From Bacteroidaceae bacterium (GTDB taxonomy: Bacteria; Bacteroidota; Bacteroidia; Bacteroidales; Bacteroidaceae): a stretch of DNA of 35,164 nucleotides. The stretch's first letter is position 1; each line of letters begins with the position of its first letter. A model generated the notes under the pieces. The model searched no databases and was not told the DNA's origin. It saw only the letters and a list, made by a program, of their open reading frames with translations. Shown here in pieces: positions 24,722-34,054 of this stretch. The DNA lies in contig JAILRU010000114.1 in the NCBI GenBank assembly GCA_024697945.1, positions 1 through 35,164 of the forward strand, given 5' to 3'. A program made the position numbers and the translations under genes.

Positions 24722-25882
24722 ATGAAGTATTATCTCATAGCAGGAGAGGCCAGTGGTGACATTCATGCCAGTCACCTGATGGCAGCCATCAAGGAGGAAG
24801 ATGTTGAGGCACGGTTCCGATGCTTCGGTGGTGACATGATGGCAGCTGAGGGAGCTGAGCTTGTGCAGCACTATCGCGACCTCGCCTACATGGGCTTCAT
24901 TCCGGTCCTCATGCACCTATGCACCATCCTGCGTGGCATGAAGCGTTGCCAGGAGGACATCCTCCAGTGGCAGCCCGATGTGGTCATCCTCGTCGACTAT
25001 CCCGGCTTCAACCTGAAGATTGCCCGCTTCGTGAAGCAGCACAGCCGGATTCCTGTCTATTACTATATCTCGCCAAAGATATGGGCTTGGAAGGAGTACA
25101 GAATCAAGGACATCAAGCGCGATGTCGATGCGCTCTTCAGCATCCTGCCCTTCGAGGTGGAGTTCTACGAGAAGCACCATTATCCTATATATTATGTAGG
25201 GAATCCTACGGTCGATGAGGTAAATGCATGGACCCTCTCTAACTCCCCCTTAAAGGGGGAGGACCAAATTCAAAATTCAAAATTCAAAATTCAAAATTCT
25301 TGGATGTCTTTTTTACCCGTCATTGCTTTGTTGCCAGGGAGTCGCAAGCAGGAAGTGCGCGACAATCTCCGTCGTATGGTCGAGGCTGTGGAACCTTATC
25401 GTAAGGACTACCAGATTGTGCTTGCCGCTGCACCTGGACTGGATGATGACTTCTACAGGAAGTATGCTTCGGGGTTGGACATCTGCATCGTTCGCGGCCA
25501 GACGTACAGCTTGCTGCAGCACAGCACGGCGGCTCTCGTCACCAGCGGCACCGCCACCTTGGAGACAGCTCTGCTGCGTGTGCCACAAGTGGTTTGCTAC
25601 TACATGAAGGCCGGCCGGCTGGCATCCTTCGCCCGTCGGCTGATACTGAAGATTCCCTATATTTCGCTCGTCAACCTCGTGGCAGGTGAGGAGGTCGTTC
25701 CTGAACTCGTAGCAGAGCAGATGACTCCGGAGAATGTGCGTCGCCACCTTGCCTCCATCCTCCCCGGTGGTTCAGCAAGAGAAGCCCAGCTGCAGGGCTA
25801 CGAACGTATGGCGGCTATCCTGGGAGAACCAGGAGCAGCAAAGAGGGCAGCGAGTAAAATAATTGAGTTATTGAGTTTATGA
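24722..25882 (+). CDS. lpxB: Lipid-A-disaccharide synthase
   Basis: 386 residues. It condenses UDP-2,3-diacylglucosamine with lipid X to form the lipid A disaccharide at the inner membrane. Family motifs: N-terminal AGEASGDIHASHLM, VDYPGFNLKIA, YYISPKIWAWKEYRI, YVGNPTVDEV, ALLPGSRKQEV, TSGTATLETAL and the C-terminal LVNLVAGEEVVPEL. Between GNPTVDEV and the LPGSRKQEV motif an extra stretch of about 25 residues (SNSPLKGED…KFKIQNS) is the translation of a palindrome (25243-25261) plus a four-unit CAAAATT array (25271-25298). This linker lies between the two Rossmann-like lobes, where an insert may be tolerated. Confidence 0.96.
   Translation: MKYYLIAGEASGDIHASHLMAAIKEEDVEARFRCFGGDMMAAEGAELVQHYRDLAYMGFIPVLMHLCTILRGMKRCQEDILQWQPDVVILVDYPGFNLKIARFVKQHSRIPVYYYISPKIWAWKEYRIKDIKRDVDALFSILPFEVEFYEKHHYPIYYVGNPTVDEVNAWTLSNSPLKGEDQIQNSKFKIQNSWMSFLPVIALLPGSRKQEVRDNLRRMVEAVEPYRKDYQIVLAAAPGLDDDFYRKYASGLDICIVRGQTYSLLQHSTAALVTSGTATLETALLRVPQVVCYYMKAGRLASFARRLILKIPYISLVNLVAGEEVVPELVAEQMTPENVRRHLASILPGGSAREAQLQGYERMAAILGEPGAAKRAASKIIELLSL
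25243..25298 (+). repeat. Palindrome plus CAAAATT heptad array inside lpxB
   Basis: CTCCCCCTTAAAGGGGGAG (perfect 9-bp arms) followed by four CAAAATT units. A related palindrome CCCCCTAAAGGGGG, with neighbouring TAGGAGGTCC, lies between genes at 29231-29255. This shows that an intergenic-type repeat sits inside a coding sequence here. Confidence 0.85.
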
Positions 25883-25916
25883 GTTTTCAATTTTCAATTA
25901 TAAAACCAGTTTTATT

Positions 25917-26192
25917 ATGTTACGTTTGAATTGTTTTTTCCAAGCCAAGAAGGGCAAGTACAATGAGGCTCTTGAGGCTGCCATCCTGCTTACTGCCAAG
26001 ACGCAGAAGCACGAAGGTATGATTGCTTATGATGTCTTTGAGAGTGCAACACGCAAAGACATTTTCATGATTTGTGAGACTTGGGAGAGCGAGGAAGCTC
26101 TTGCCAAGCATGCCGCCACACCGGAATTCACAGAGTGCGTCGGCATCATCGAGAGTTGCGGCGAGATGAAGATTGAAAAGTTGCAGATGTAG
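25917..26192 (+). CDS. Small ABM-domain (YgiN-like) monooxygenase
   Basis: 91 residues, the size of a single antibiotic-biosynthesis-monooxygenase (ABM) domain. Shows the pattern FFQAKKGKYNEALEAA…EGMIAYDVFESATRKDIFMICETWESEEALAKHAATPEF, with the ETWES and KHAATPEF segments typical of YgiN-like quinol oxidases. Family members are cofactor-free dimers; the substrate is unknown. It is 34 bp from lpxB and convergent with porZ. Confidence 0.8.
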   Translation: MLRLNCFFQAKKGKYNEALEAAILLTAKTQKHEGMIAYDVFESATRKDIFMICETWESEEALAKHAATPEFTECVGIIESCGEMKIEKLQM

Positions 26193-26207
26193 CCTTGCTG
26201 TCGTGTG

Positions 26208-26229
26208 TAGGCCTGCTAATCCAGGCCTA
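26208..26229. terminator. Bidirectional hairpin terminator
   Basis: TAGGCCTG and CAGGCCTA (perfect 8-bp arms, loop CTAATC) between two convergent genes. The right arm contains the porZ stop codon. There is no long T run. Confidence 0.65.
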
Positions 26230-28539
26230 TCTCACGATGACGATGCGCGTCACAATGGCTTTACCGCCGTCAGGCGTGTTTGCCACAACGTGGTAGATGC
26301 CACTGGCAACGCGACGACCGTTATTGGCGAAGCCGTTCCAAGTGCAGGTGCCGCCGACGGAATTCCCGTTCCAAACAAGCTGACCGCCAGTGGAGAGAAT
26401 CTTCACTTCGGAATCAGCCACCAATCCACGGATGGCAATGGGTCCGTTGTAGTCAGGTGTAACAGGATTGGGGAAGACAACGACATTGCTCTTCTTCAGT
26501 TCCTCTTCCGGAGTGGTGGCATCGCTGATGAAACTGCACAAGCCCTTGTCCGTACCGAAGACCACTTCTCCTGTTCCCGAGTGGACGGCAATACTCTGCA
26601 CGTTGTCGCTCAGCAGGGGAGAGTCCTCCGTCGTGAAGTGGTGTATCATCTCCTGCCCGTCTGCACTGATGAGGTAGGCGCCGTTGTTCTGTGTGCCAAT
26701 CCATTTCCGGTTGGCAGCATCGATGGTGATACAGGCGATGGAGACATCGTTAAGCAGATAATCTGCCAGTCCGCTGCCGTCATTGCGATTAACCTTGATT
26801 TGCGTGAACTGGAAACTTGGACTGAAGATTTGCGAGACATCCTCAATGACAAACAGTCCGGAGGACGTGCCGACCCACACCATACCCTCTAAATCCTCGC
26901 AGAGACAATAGAACTGGTCCGGGACGTATGGCGTTCCGTCCTGGTTGACGATATTCTGGTGCATAATGGTCTTGTCGTCCGTGGTACGTTCTGTCCCCTT
27001 CGTGTCGAGACAGAAAATGCCTTTCTTTTCCAAGCGTCGGCTGGTAATCATCTTGATGCCGCTGCTATGATGCAGTATCTGGTCTATCAGCGAGACGCCG
27101 TTCAGCTCTTCGTAGTAGGGATTGTACCATTTCCCGTCTGGCTTGAGGACGTGCAGGGCGCTGTCACGCATTGACGAAGCCATCCACAGGTTTCCGTCAA
27201 TATCATAGCTCAGAGCGGAACAAAGCATGTAGTTGTAGTATAGCGGAAGTGCCGGCATTAGGCTACGCAGGGGTGAGTTGTCATGATTATAGTGCTTGAC
27301 GAATTTCCCGTTGCGATACTCACAAAGACCGCCGCGATAGAGGCTGGCAAAGTGGTGTGTGTCGTCCGACGGGTCTTGTACGAGGTCGGTCGTGTTTATC
27401 ACTCTAAACCTGGGATACTCGGCGGGAATCTCCATCTCCGTGAAATTGGTCCATTCTCCGTTTTCGTAGTACATGGCAGTAGCGGGATTGTAATAGCTGT
27501 CCACCGTATTGATACCGCCTGCTACAAGGAGGCGATTGCCTACCCAAGTGACTCTGTAGCCGAGGTCGCGGATAGGGCTGCTGGGCTGTATGACCGCTCC
27601 GGTTGGCGAGAAAGTGTCTCCATCTAATTTGTAAGCGCGTAGGCCATTTTCCTGTTCGCTCATCCAATATGTACCCCCGATGTAGGAGATGTCAGTCCAA
27701 TTATTCTCGATGGGAATAATGACTACATTGTTTACGCTACTTGCATCCGTAGTGTATCCTATTTGTGTGTCGTTGCCCCACACCTGCTTTTCACCCGTGT
27801 TTTTTAGGAAAGTAAATTTCCCTTTAGAGAGAATGAAACTTGATTTGTCATTAAGTCCCAAAGCATAGATTCCGTCGGATTTCATTGCCAACAACTTGTC
27901 TTGGAAAATACACATGTCTGTGAAACCCGTTGGGGAGTATTTTACCGTCCAGTTCTCCTCCAACTGCATATTGTCGGACTTCGAGCATTGCATCAGGCCG
28001 CTGGTGGTACCAAGGAACACTTTGTCGTCCGATGCAGCGATACATTTGATGTTATAGCTCAGCTTGTACGTATTGCGGAAAACGCCTTCCTTCATGTCAA
28101 CCTCTACGAAGCCGAATCCCGTGGCGATGTAAGCCATAGAACCGTTGATGCTGACGTAGGAAACCTCCTTGCCCAGAATGCGTTTGTCCTTCAGGGCTGA
28201 CAGATTCTCAACGTTGCCGTTTTCGTCGAGCAAGTCGATATTACTGCTACCATAGACGATAAGCAATTTGCCGGCCTCCTTGCTGTATGCAATGTGCGAG
28301 ATGCTCCCGTCGCTCAATGCTCCCAAACGGTCGTATGTGCGCACTTCGCCATCCTCTGTGTCGTAGGAGAGCAGGTTGCCGTTCATCAGTGAATAGATAG
28401 TGCTGCCACTAACAACACTTTTGGTAGCAATCTGGTAACTCAGGTACATGCGCCATGTGCCCAGTTGTTGGGCGGTGGCAGTATGGCAAAGCACGAAAAG
28501 GAGCAGTGCCAGGAAAGAGAGTATCCTTTTCATTTTCAT
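26227..28539 (-). CDS. porZ: PorZ-like type IX secretion component
   Basis: 770 residues from ATG 28539 (MKMKRILSFLALLLFVLC signal peptide); the frame allows ATG 28551. The body is made of beta-propeller-type repeats (LLSYDTEDGEVRTYDRLGALSDGSISHIAYS…, MVWVGTSSGLFVIEDV, RKWIGTQNNGAYLIS, GEVVFGTDKGLCSF). The last 80 residues are a type IX C-terminal domain (VVFPNPVTPDYNGPIAI…GRRVASGIYHVV…TRIVIVR). The length and the two-propeller-plus-CTD plan match PorZ of Porphyromonas gingivalis, a surface component that helps attach A-LPS to cargo. It is 52 bp behind rdgB and probably the last gene of the leuS transcript. A non-PorZ propeller sensor is a less likely alternative. Confidence 0.8.
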   Translation of the reverse strand: MKMKRILSFLALLLFVLCHTATAQQLGTWRMYLSYQIATKSVVSGSTIYSLMNGNLLSYDTEDGEVRTYDRLGALSDGSISHIAYSKEAGKLLIVYGSSNIDLLDENGNVENLSALKDKRILGKEVSYVSINGSMAYIATGFGFVEVDMKEGVFRNTYKLSYNIKCIAASDDKVFLGTTSGLMQCSKSDNMQLEENWTVKYSPTGFTDMCIFQDKLLAMKSDGIYALGLNDKSSFILSKGKFTFLKNTGEKQVWGNDTQIGYTTDASSVNNVVIIPIENNWTDISYIGGTYWMSEQENGLRAYKLDGDTFSPTGAVIQPSSPIRDLGYRVTWVGNRLLVAGGINTVDSYYNPATAMYYENGEWTNFTEMEIPAEYPRFRVINTTDLVQDPSDDTHHFASLYRGGLCEYRNGKFVKHYNHDNSPLRSLMPALPLYYNYMLCSALSYDIDGNLWMASSMRDSALHVLKPDGKWYNPYYEELNGVSLIDQILHHSSGIKMITSRRLEKKGIFCLDTKGTERTTDDKTIMHQNIVNQDGTPYVPDQFYCLCEDLEGMVWVGTSSGLFVIEDVSQIFSPSFQFTQIKVNRNDGSGLADYLLNDVSIACITIDAANRKWIGTQNNGAYLISADGQEMIHHFTTEDSPLLSDNVQSIAVHSGTGEVVFGTDKGLCSFISDATTPEEELKKSNVVVFPNPVTPDYNGPIAIRGLVADSEVKILSTGGQLVWNGNSVGGTCTWNGFANNGRRVASGIYHVVANTPDGGKAIVTRIVIVR

Positions 28540-28557
28540 GTCATTTATCATTTGTAA

Positions 28558-28576
28558 TTTAGGGCGTAGCCCGCTT
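28558..28576. repeat. Intercistronic hairpin GGGC-GTA-GCCC, copy 2
   Basis: TTTAGGGCGTAGCCCGCTT again, between rdgB (stop) and porZ (start), in the same position relative to its neighbours as copy 1 at 22737. Confidence 0.75.
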
Positions 28577-28603
28577 TAACAAATAACGTTTATTGTCTGC
28601 TAT

Positions 28604-29212
28604 TTATTGTTGCCCGCAGAGAAATTCTGCAAGTTTCTTCGTCGCACGTGCGCGATGGCTGATGGAATTCTTGGCTTCGGCACTCATTTGGGCAAAAGCC
28701 AGACCACCTGCTTCAACGGGAGCGAATACGGGGTCATATCCAAAGCCGCTTTTACCGACAGGCTGTGGCAATATATCGCCTTCCACGATGCCCTCAAAGA
28801 GCATTTCCTTGCCACCCTGCACAAGGGCAATGACCGTGCGGAAGCGGGCTGTGCGTGTCTCTGCCTCTGCCTCTTCGAGTTTATCGAGGAGGCATTGTAT
28901 GTTAGCGTTGGAGTCGTGACTCTCTCCATAGCCGTTCATGGAACCAAAGCGTGCCGTATAGACACCTGGAGCACCATCCAAAGCATCCACCTCCAGACCG
29001 GTATCGTCGGCAAAGCAATCCAAGCCGTAATGCTCATGGACATAAAGTGCTTTCTGGAGCGCATTGCCTTCCAAAGTGTCGGCTGTTTCGGGAATGTCCT
29101 CTGTGCAGCCTATATCACTCAGACCCTTTACCGTAAAGGCACTGCCCAATATCTGCCTGACTTCCTCCAGCTTATGGGCATTGTTGGTGGCCATTATCAG
29201 TTCATTATTCAT
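28604..29212 (-). CDS. rdgB: dITP/XTP pyrophosphatase
   Basis: 202 residues, normal for the Ham1/RdgB family. It hydrolyses ITP, dITP and XTP to monophosphates, keeping non-canonical purines out of nucleic acids. Motifs: MATNNAHKLEEV at the N-terminus, FADDTGLEVDALDGAPGVYTARF (metal and base binding), GKSGFGYDPVF and SHRARATKKL. The start ATG (29212) lies in a four-unit heptad array at 29204-29231, so the first residues MNNELI are partly repeat-derived; ATG at the seventh codon is an alternative. 42 bp behind the yitT-like gene. Confidence 0.95.
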   Translation of the reverse strand: MNNELIMATNNAHKLEEVRQILGSAFTVKGLSDIGCTEDIPETADTLEGNALQKALYVHEHYGLDCFADDTGLEVDALDGAPGVYTARFGSMNGYGESHDSNANIQCLLDKLEEAEAETRTARFRTVIALVQGGKEMLFEGIVEGDILPQPVGKSGFGYDPVFAPVEAGGLAFAQMSAEAKNSISHRARATKKLAEFLCGQQ

Positions 29213-29231
29213 AGTTCACAATTCATAATTC
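29204..29231. repeat. Four-unit heptad array at the rdgB start codon
   Basis: Plus-strand units ATTATTC, ATAGTTC, ACAATTC, ATAATTC. The rdgB start (CAT at 29210-29212) straddles the first two units. A CCCCCTAAAGGGGG palindrome follows. Confidence 0.75.
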
Positions 29232-29254
29232 CCCCTAAAGGGGGTTAGGAGGTC

Positions 29255-30172
29255 CTATTTTTTAATCGGGTCAAAGCCCTCGCCGAAGACACCCTCCACG
29301 TTGCTCATGGAGACGAATGCCCTCGGGTCGATACGTTTTATCAGTTGGAAGATGCTGCGACTTTCGAATTTCTTGGCTAAGATGAGCAGCACCTGCCGCT
29401 TCTCCTTGCTGTAGAAGCCCTCGCCGGAAAGAACGGTCACGCCACGCTCCAGCCTTGTGTTCACCTCCTCGGCAATTTCCTCATAATGTTCGCTGATGAT
29501 GATGAACTGCACGCTTTGTCTGGCAGAGTTGATGACATAGTCGAGGAAATTGGTGCTGATAAACATGGCCAAATAGCCTACCACCATTGTTTCTATACCA
29601 TGTCCGATGATGTAGCTGGTGCCGATGATGACGATGTCGAGCATCAAGAGCAGTCGGCCAAGCGAAATGTTCCAGTACTTGTTGATGGCACTGGCGATGA
29701 TGTCCGTGCCGCCCGTACTACCCCCTGCCAGGAAGATGGTGGCCAGTCCGAGACCTTCAAGGAAAGCACCGATGACGCAAGCCATGAACTTCTGGTCGCC
29801 CAAAATGTGCATGAGGCTTGTGGTTCCGTCTGGGGCTACCTCCGTAAGCTGTTTCTGCATTAAACCGATGGCAACAGAAACGAGCATGGTGACAATGATG
29901 GTTCGCACCAGATAGCGCCAGCCAAGCACACGCATTGCCAAAAGCAACAGGATGACGTTGATGATGAAGTAAGTCTGTCCTGCTGGAAAACCCGTCATGT
30001 AGAAGAGCAGGGTTGAGATACCCGTCACACCACCGCTCACTATCTTGTATGGCAGCAGGAAGGTTGTATAGCCCACCGTGTAGATGATTGTGCCGACAAG
30101 CATCTGCAAGTATTCGCGCAGCAGCAGCCAAGGAGAAGGACCTATAATGTTCTTTATCAGGGTTTTGTTCAT
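29255..30172 (-). CDS. YitT-family membrane protein (first of a pair)
   Basis: 305 residues. Five or so transmembrane segments (IIYTVGYTTFLLPYKIVSGGVTGISTLLFY, FIINVILLLLAMRVLG, LVRTIIVTMLVSVAIG…) with the conserved ATIFLAGGSTGGTDIIA. Then a cytoplasmic DUF2179 domain follows (VTVLSGEGFYSKEKRQVLLILAKKFESRSIFQLIKRIDPRAFVSM). It overlaps the upstream paralog by 4 nt (ATGA), so the two are translationally coupled. Transport function is suggested by the family but no substrate is established. Confidence 0.85.
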   Translation of the reverse strand: MNKTLIKNIIGPSPWLLLREYLQMLVGTIIYTVGYTTFLLPYKIVSGGVTGISTLLFYMTGFPAGQTYFIINVILLLLAMRVLGWRYLVRTIIVTMLVSVAIGLMQKQLTEVAPDGTTSLMHILGDQKFMACVIGAFLEGLGLATIFLAGGSTGGTDIIASAINKYWNISLGRLLLMLDIVIIGTSYIIGHGIETMVVGYLAMFISTNFLDYVINSARQSVQFIIISEHYEEIAEEVNTRLERGVTVLSGEGFYSKEKRQVLLILAKKFESRSIFQLIKRIDPRAFVSMSNVEGVFGEGFDPIKK

Positions 30173-31065
30173 GCCCTTATTGTTTTGAACCCATTGCCGT
30201 AAACACCCTCAGCTCTGCTTTGCGAGACGAAGGCTCCTGGGTCTGTCTCTTTAATCAGACGGAGGATTGTAACGGCTTCGCGTTTGTGCACGATAGTAAT
30301 CAGAACTTTAATCTCCTGATGGCTGTAGAAGCCCTCGCCATTCATTGAAGTCACGCTATGGCTGGTTTCGGAGATAATGCGTTGGCTGATTTCATTGGGT
30401 TTGTTGGTGAAGATAATGAACTGGATGTCCTGTCTGGCACTATTGATAAGCATATCCAATGCATAGGTATAGACAACCAGGGTAACGTAGCCAAACACAA
30501 CCATTCGCACATCATGGAAAATGGGCCAACACGATGCAATGACCAGGAAGTCAAGAATCAGGAGGGCACGCCCGAAGGAAATGTTACGGTACTTGTTCAC
30601 CAGAGCTGCAATAATGTCCCATCCGCCCGTGCTTCCGCCGGTGAGGAAGACGATGCCGATACCCAAACCGTTCAAGATAGCACCCAGTACGCATGCCATT
30701 GAGTCCTGTCCCTCGCCCAGAATCTGCATCAGATTTCCCGCTTCGTCCGTCATCATCTGCTGCCCCATCTCGAGGAAGAAGGAGAGCGCAACGGCAGCGT
30801 ATGCCGACTTGCCGACGAACTTCCAGCCTAGTGGTTTTATGGAGATGATAAGCAGGATGGCGTTCGAGATAAGTACGGCAGCCGATATCGGGAACTTTGT
30901 CAAGTAATAAAGGATGGCGAACATACCCGTCATACCACCCGTGGTGATGTGATAGGGCAGCAGGAAGGCAGCCCAACCCAAGGCGTAAGTCGCCATGCCA
31001 AGATTGATGGCAAGGAAGTCCTTTATGAACTCCCAGACGCGGCCCTTTTTCAGTCCATAGTCCAT
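30169..31065 (-). CDS. YitT-family membrane protein (second of a pair)
   Basis: 298 residues, paralogous to the gene at 29255 with the same plan: transmembrane segments to about residue 200, VFLTGGSTGGWDIIAALVN, and a DUF2179 end (MNGEGFYSHQEIKVLITIVHKREAVTILRLIKETDPGAFVSQ). The pair may form a heteromer. The start codon and MDYGL come from TATGGAC heptads (minus strand) of the array at 31052-31086. 45 bp behind leuS. Confidence 0.85.
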   Translation of the reverse strand: MDYGLKKGRVWEFIKDFLAINLGMATYALGWAAFLLPYHITTGGMTGMFAILYYLTKFPISAAVLISNAILLIISIKPLGWKFVGKSAYAAVALSFFLEMGQQMMTDEAGNLMQILGEGQDSMACVLGAILNGLGIGIVFLTGGSTGGWDIIAALVNKYRNISFGRALLILDFLVIASCWPIFHDVRMVVFGYVTLVVYTYALDMLINSARQDIQFIIFTNKPNEISQRIISETSHSVTSMNGEGFYSHQEIKVLITIVHKREAVTILRLIKETDPGAFVSQSRAEGVYGNGFKTIRA

Positions 31066-31086
31066 AGTTATGAGTTCAGAGTTAAT
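31052..31086. repeat. Five-unit AGTCCAT-type heptad array
   Basis: Plus-strand units AGTCCAT, AGTCCAT, AGTTATG, AGTTCAG, AGTTAAT. It contains the start codon of the yitT-like gene (CAT 31063-31065), and its first units match the CATAGTC array behind metH. Confidence 0.8.
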
Positions 31087-31110
31087 CCTTATTCTCTATT
31101 CCCCTAATCA

Positions 31111-33993
31111 CTATTCTGTCTTTGGCTTTACTACAATGTTTACGATGCGTTTGGGGATGGCGATGGTTTTGACGATTTGCATGCCTTCCAAGTGCTTCTG
31201 TGCTTCGGGAGCAGAAGTTGCCATCTCTACCATCTGGTCGGGTGTGGCATCCGCAGGGAAGAGCATATCGAAACGCACCTTGCCGTTGAACTGTACGCCA
31301 AGCTTGACACTGGTCTCCACGAGGTACTTCTCCTCGTACTGCGGCCATTGTGCATCGCAAACAGACTGTTGTCTGGAGCTCTGCCAAGTCTGCCCGCCAC
31401 TGATTGCTTCCCATAGCTCTTCAGCGATATGGGGTGCGAAAGGTGCGATGAGGATGGGAAGTGTCTGAAGGACGGTGCGGCTCGTGCATTTCTGCTGACT
31501 GAACTCGTTGACTGCCACCATGAATGCCGAGATGCTTGTATTGTAAGAAAATTCCTCTATGTCGGACGTTACTTTCTTGATGAGCTTGTGCAACGATTTC
31601 ATGTTTTCGGCCGTAGGCTCACTGTCGTCTGCTTGCAGGTTTCCGTCCCTATCCCAATACAGACTCCAGAATTTCTTCAGGAAGCGGAAACAGCCATCAA
31701 TGCCTGCAACGTCCCAAGGCTTGGACTGCTCAATAGGCCCTAAGAACATTTCGTACAAACGCAGCGTGTCGGCACCATAGTTCTCGCAGATATCATCAGG
31801 GTTCACCACGTTGTACTTCGACTTTGACATTTTCTCAATGGCCTGGCTGACAATGTACTGACCATTTGCATTGAGGATAAACTCAGCATCGCGGAATTCT
31901 GCAGTCCACTCACGGATTTTCTCCACATTCAGTACATTGCCACTTACCATGCTGATATCGGCATACACGGGATCGGCCTCTGTGCCCTGATAGTAGTAGA
32001 AGCTTTTCTTCTTGGCATCGTCGTACTGTTCCTCCAGGAGGTCGAAACTCACAAACTTGTTGGTATTGCGCAAACGATAGACGAAACTCGACCAGCCCTG
32101 AATCATACCCTGGTTAATAAGCTTCTGGAAAGGTTCATCCTTCTTGCTGACACCAAGATCGAAGAGGAATTTGTTCCAAAAACGGCTGTAAATCAAGTGA
32201 CCTGTAGCATGCTCGCTACCACCCACGTAGAGGTCCACATTCTGCCAGTAAGAGGCAGCCTTTTCGCTTACCAGCGCCTTATCGTTGTGGGGGTCCATAT
32301 AGCGCAAATAGTATGCACTGGAGCCTGCAAAGCCAGGCATCGTGTACAATTCGATGGGAAATACATTTACCTCGTTTATGAGGCTCTTCTCTACAATCTT
32401 CCTGTTCTTTTCGTCCCATGCCCACTTGGTAGCGTTGCCCAATGGGGGCTCGCCCGTCTCCGTAGGCAGGAACTTATCTACCTGAGGCAACTCTATGGGT
32501 AAGCACTCCTCTGGAATCATCTGTGGAATGCCTTTTTTGTAATATACAGGGAAAGGTTCACCCCAATAGCGCTGACGGCTAAAGATGGCATCACGCAAAC
32601 GATAGTTCACCTTGACACGACCCAGTTTATGAGCCTTCACGAAACGCTTGGTCTCAGCAATGGCCTCCTTGATGGTAAGCCCATTCAGGCATAGACTTTC
32701 GCCATCATACTTTACGCTCTTGTCTTCGCTCGCAGGAGAGTTCATCACAATGCCTTCCTTTGCATCATAGCTCTCCTGGCTTACATCAGCGCCCTCAACC
32801 AAGGGGATGATGGGCAGGTTGAAGTGCTTGGCAAAAGCGTAGTCGCGGCTGTCGTGGGCAGGCACTGCCATAATGGCACCCGTGCCATAGCCAGCCAGGA
32901 CATATTCAGCAACATAGATGGGACACTTGTCGCCTGTGATGGGGTTGATACCGTAAGCGCCTGAGAACACACCCGTTACGGTGTGGTCGATCATGCGCTC
33001 ACGCTCTGTACGACCCTTCACATACTTGATGTACTCATCTACTGCAGCACGCTGTTCGGGTGTGGTAACCTTATCCACCAGTTCACTCTCGGGAGCCAGA
33101 ACGAAGAACGTTACACCAAACATCGTATCGGCGCGTGTGGTAAAGATAGTGAAAGAAAGACCTTCCGAGGTCTTTATCTCCACCTCTGCACCTTCGCTGC
33201 GACCTATCCAGTTTTTTTGCGTCTCCTTTATGCTCTCGCTCCAATCGATGGTTTCGAGTCCGTCTAAGAGGCGCTGGCTGTAGGCACTGACACGTAGACA
33301 CCACTGGCGCATCTTCTTCTGCTCTACAGGGTAGCCACCACGCTCACTCACACCGTTCACCACCTCATCATTGGCTAACACGGTACCTAGTGCAGGACAC
33401 CAGTTCACCATTGTTTCGCCCAAATAAGCGATGCGATGCTCCATAAGCAGTTCGCTCTGTTCCTTCTCGTCAGAAGGCCATGTGCCTTCGGCCTTAAACT
33501 TCTCAATAAGCTTTTCAATGGGCTGAGCCTTCTGAAGTTCCTCGTCGAAATACGAGTTGTACATCTTCTGAAATGCCCATTGTGTCCACTTGTAGTAGTC
33601 GGGCGTACAGGTGCGAACCTCGCGATCCCAGTCGAAAGAGAAGCCAATCTTGTCTAACTGCTCGCGGTAGCGGTCTATGTTGGCAAAGGTAGTCTTTTCG
33701 GGATGTTGACCAGTCTTGATGGCGTACTGCTCAGCAGGCAGTCCGTATGCATCGTAGCCCATGGGGTTTAGCACGTTAAGACCTTGCAGACGCTTGTAGC
33801 GGGCAAAGATGTCGCTGGCGATATAACCGAGGGGATGTCCCACGTGCAGACCTGCACCGCTGGGGTATGGGAACATGTTCAAAACATAGAATTTCTTGCG
33901 GTTCTCGTCCTCCGTCACTTTGTATGTCTGTCGCTCAGTCCAGAGTCGGTGCCATTTCTTCTCAATCTCCCGAAAATTATACTCTTTTGCCAT
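31111..33993 (-). CDS. leuS: Leucyl-tRNA synthetase
   Basis: 960 residues. Class I signature HVGH at 50-53 ([16 protein letters not shown]) and KMSKS at 721-725. The CP1 editing domain (about 240-460) includes [37 protein letters not shown] and the [17 protein letters not shown] segment (tRNA/leucine pocket region) are present. A stretch before KMSKS (about 660-715, [19 protein letters not shown]…) is an insertion I associate with Bacteroidota LeuRS. It charges tRNA-Leu and deacylates misacylated tRNA. No -7 box is apparent upstream; TTTTTCAC-type 8-bp repeats fill the 61-bp gap to the barrel-protein gene. Confidence 0.98.
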   Translation of the reverse strand: MAKEYNFREIEKKWHRLWTERQTYKVTEDENRKKFYVLNMFPYPSGAGLHVGHPLGYIASDIFARYKRLQGLNVLNPMGYDAYGLPAEQYAIKTGQHPEKTTFANIDRYREQLDKIGFSFDWDREVRTCTPDYYKWTQWAFQKMYNSYFDEELQKAQPIEKLIEKFKAEGTWPSDEKEQSELLMEHRIAYLGETMVNWCPALGTVLANDEVVNGVSERGGYPVEQKKMRQWCLRVSAYSQRLLDGLETIDWSESIKETQKNWIGRSEGAEVEIKTSEGLSFTIFTTRADTMFGVTFFVLAPESELVDKVTTPEQRAAVDEYIKYVKGRTERERMIDHTVTGVFSGAYGINPITGDKCPIYVAEYVLAGYGTGAIMAVPAHDSRDYAFAKHFNLPIIPLVEGADVSQESYDAKEGIVMNSPASEDKSVKYDGESLCLNGLTIKEAIAETKRFVKAHKLGRVKVNYRLRDAIFSRQRYWGEPFPVYYKKGIPQMIPEECLPIELPQVDKFLPTETGEPPLGNATKWAWDEKNRKIVEKSLINEVNVFPIELYTMPGFAGSSAYYLRYMDPHNDKALVSEKAASYWQNVDLYVGGSEHATGHLIYSRFWNKFLFDLGVSKKDEPFQKLINQGMIQGWSSFVYRLRNTNKFVSFDLLEEQYDDAKKKSFYYYQGTEADPVYADISMVSGNVLNVEKIREWTAEFRDAEFILNANGQYIVSQAIEKMSKSKYNVVNPDDICENYGADTLRLYEMFLGPIEQSKPWDVAGIDGCFRFLKKFWSLYWDRDGNLQADDSEPTAENMKSLHKLIKKVTSDIEEFSYNTSISAFMVAVNEFSQQKCTSRTVLQTLPILIAPFAPHIAEELWEAISGGQTWQSSRQQSVCDAQWPQYEEKYLVETSVKLGVQFNGKVRFDMLFPADATPDQMVEMATSAPEAQKHLEGMQIVKTIAIPKRIVNIVVKPKTE

Positions 33994-34054
33994 TTATCTA
34001 ATTTACGATAACCTTTTAACACTTTAGTTTTTCACCTTTTCAATTTTTCACCTT

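Noticed and set aside
29255..31065. yitT pair as one split gene
   Set aside because: Each frame has the full transmembrane region and a complete DUF2179 end; they are tandem paralogs.
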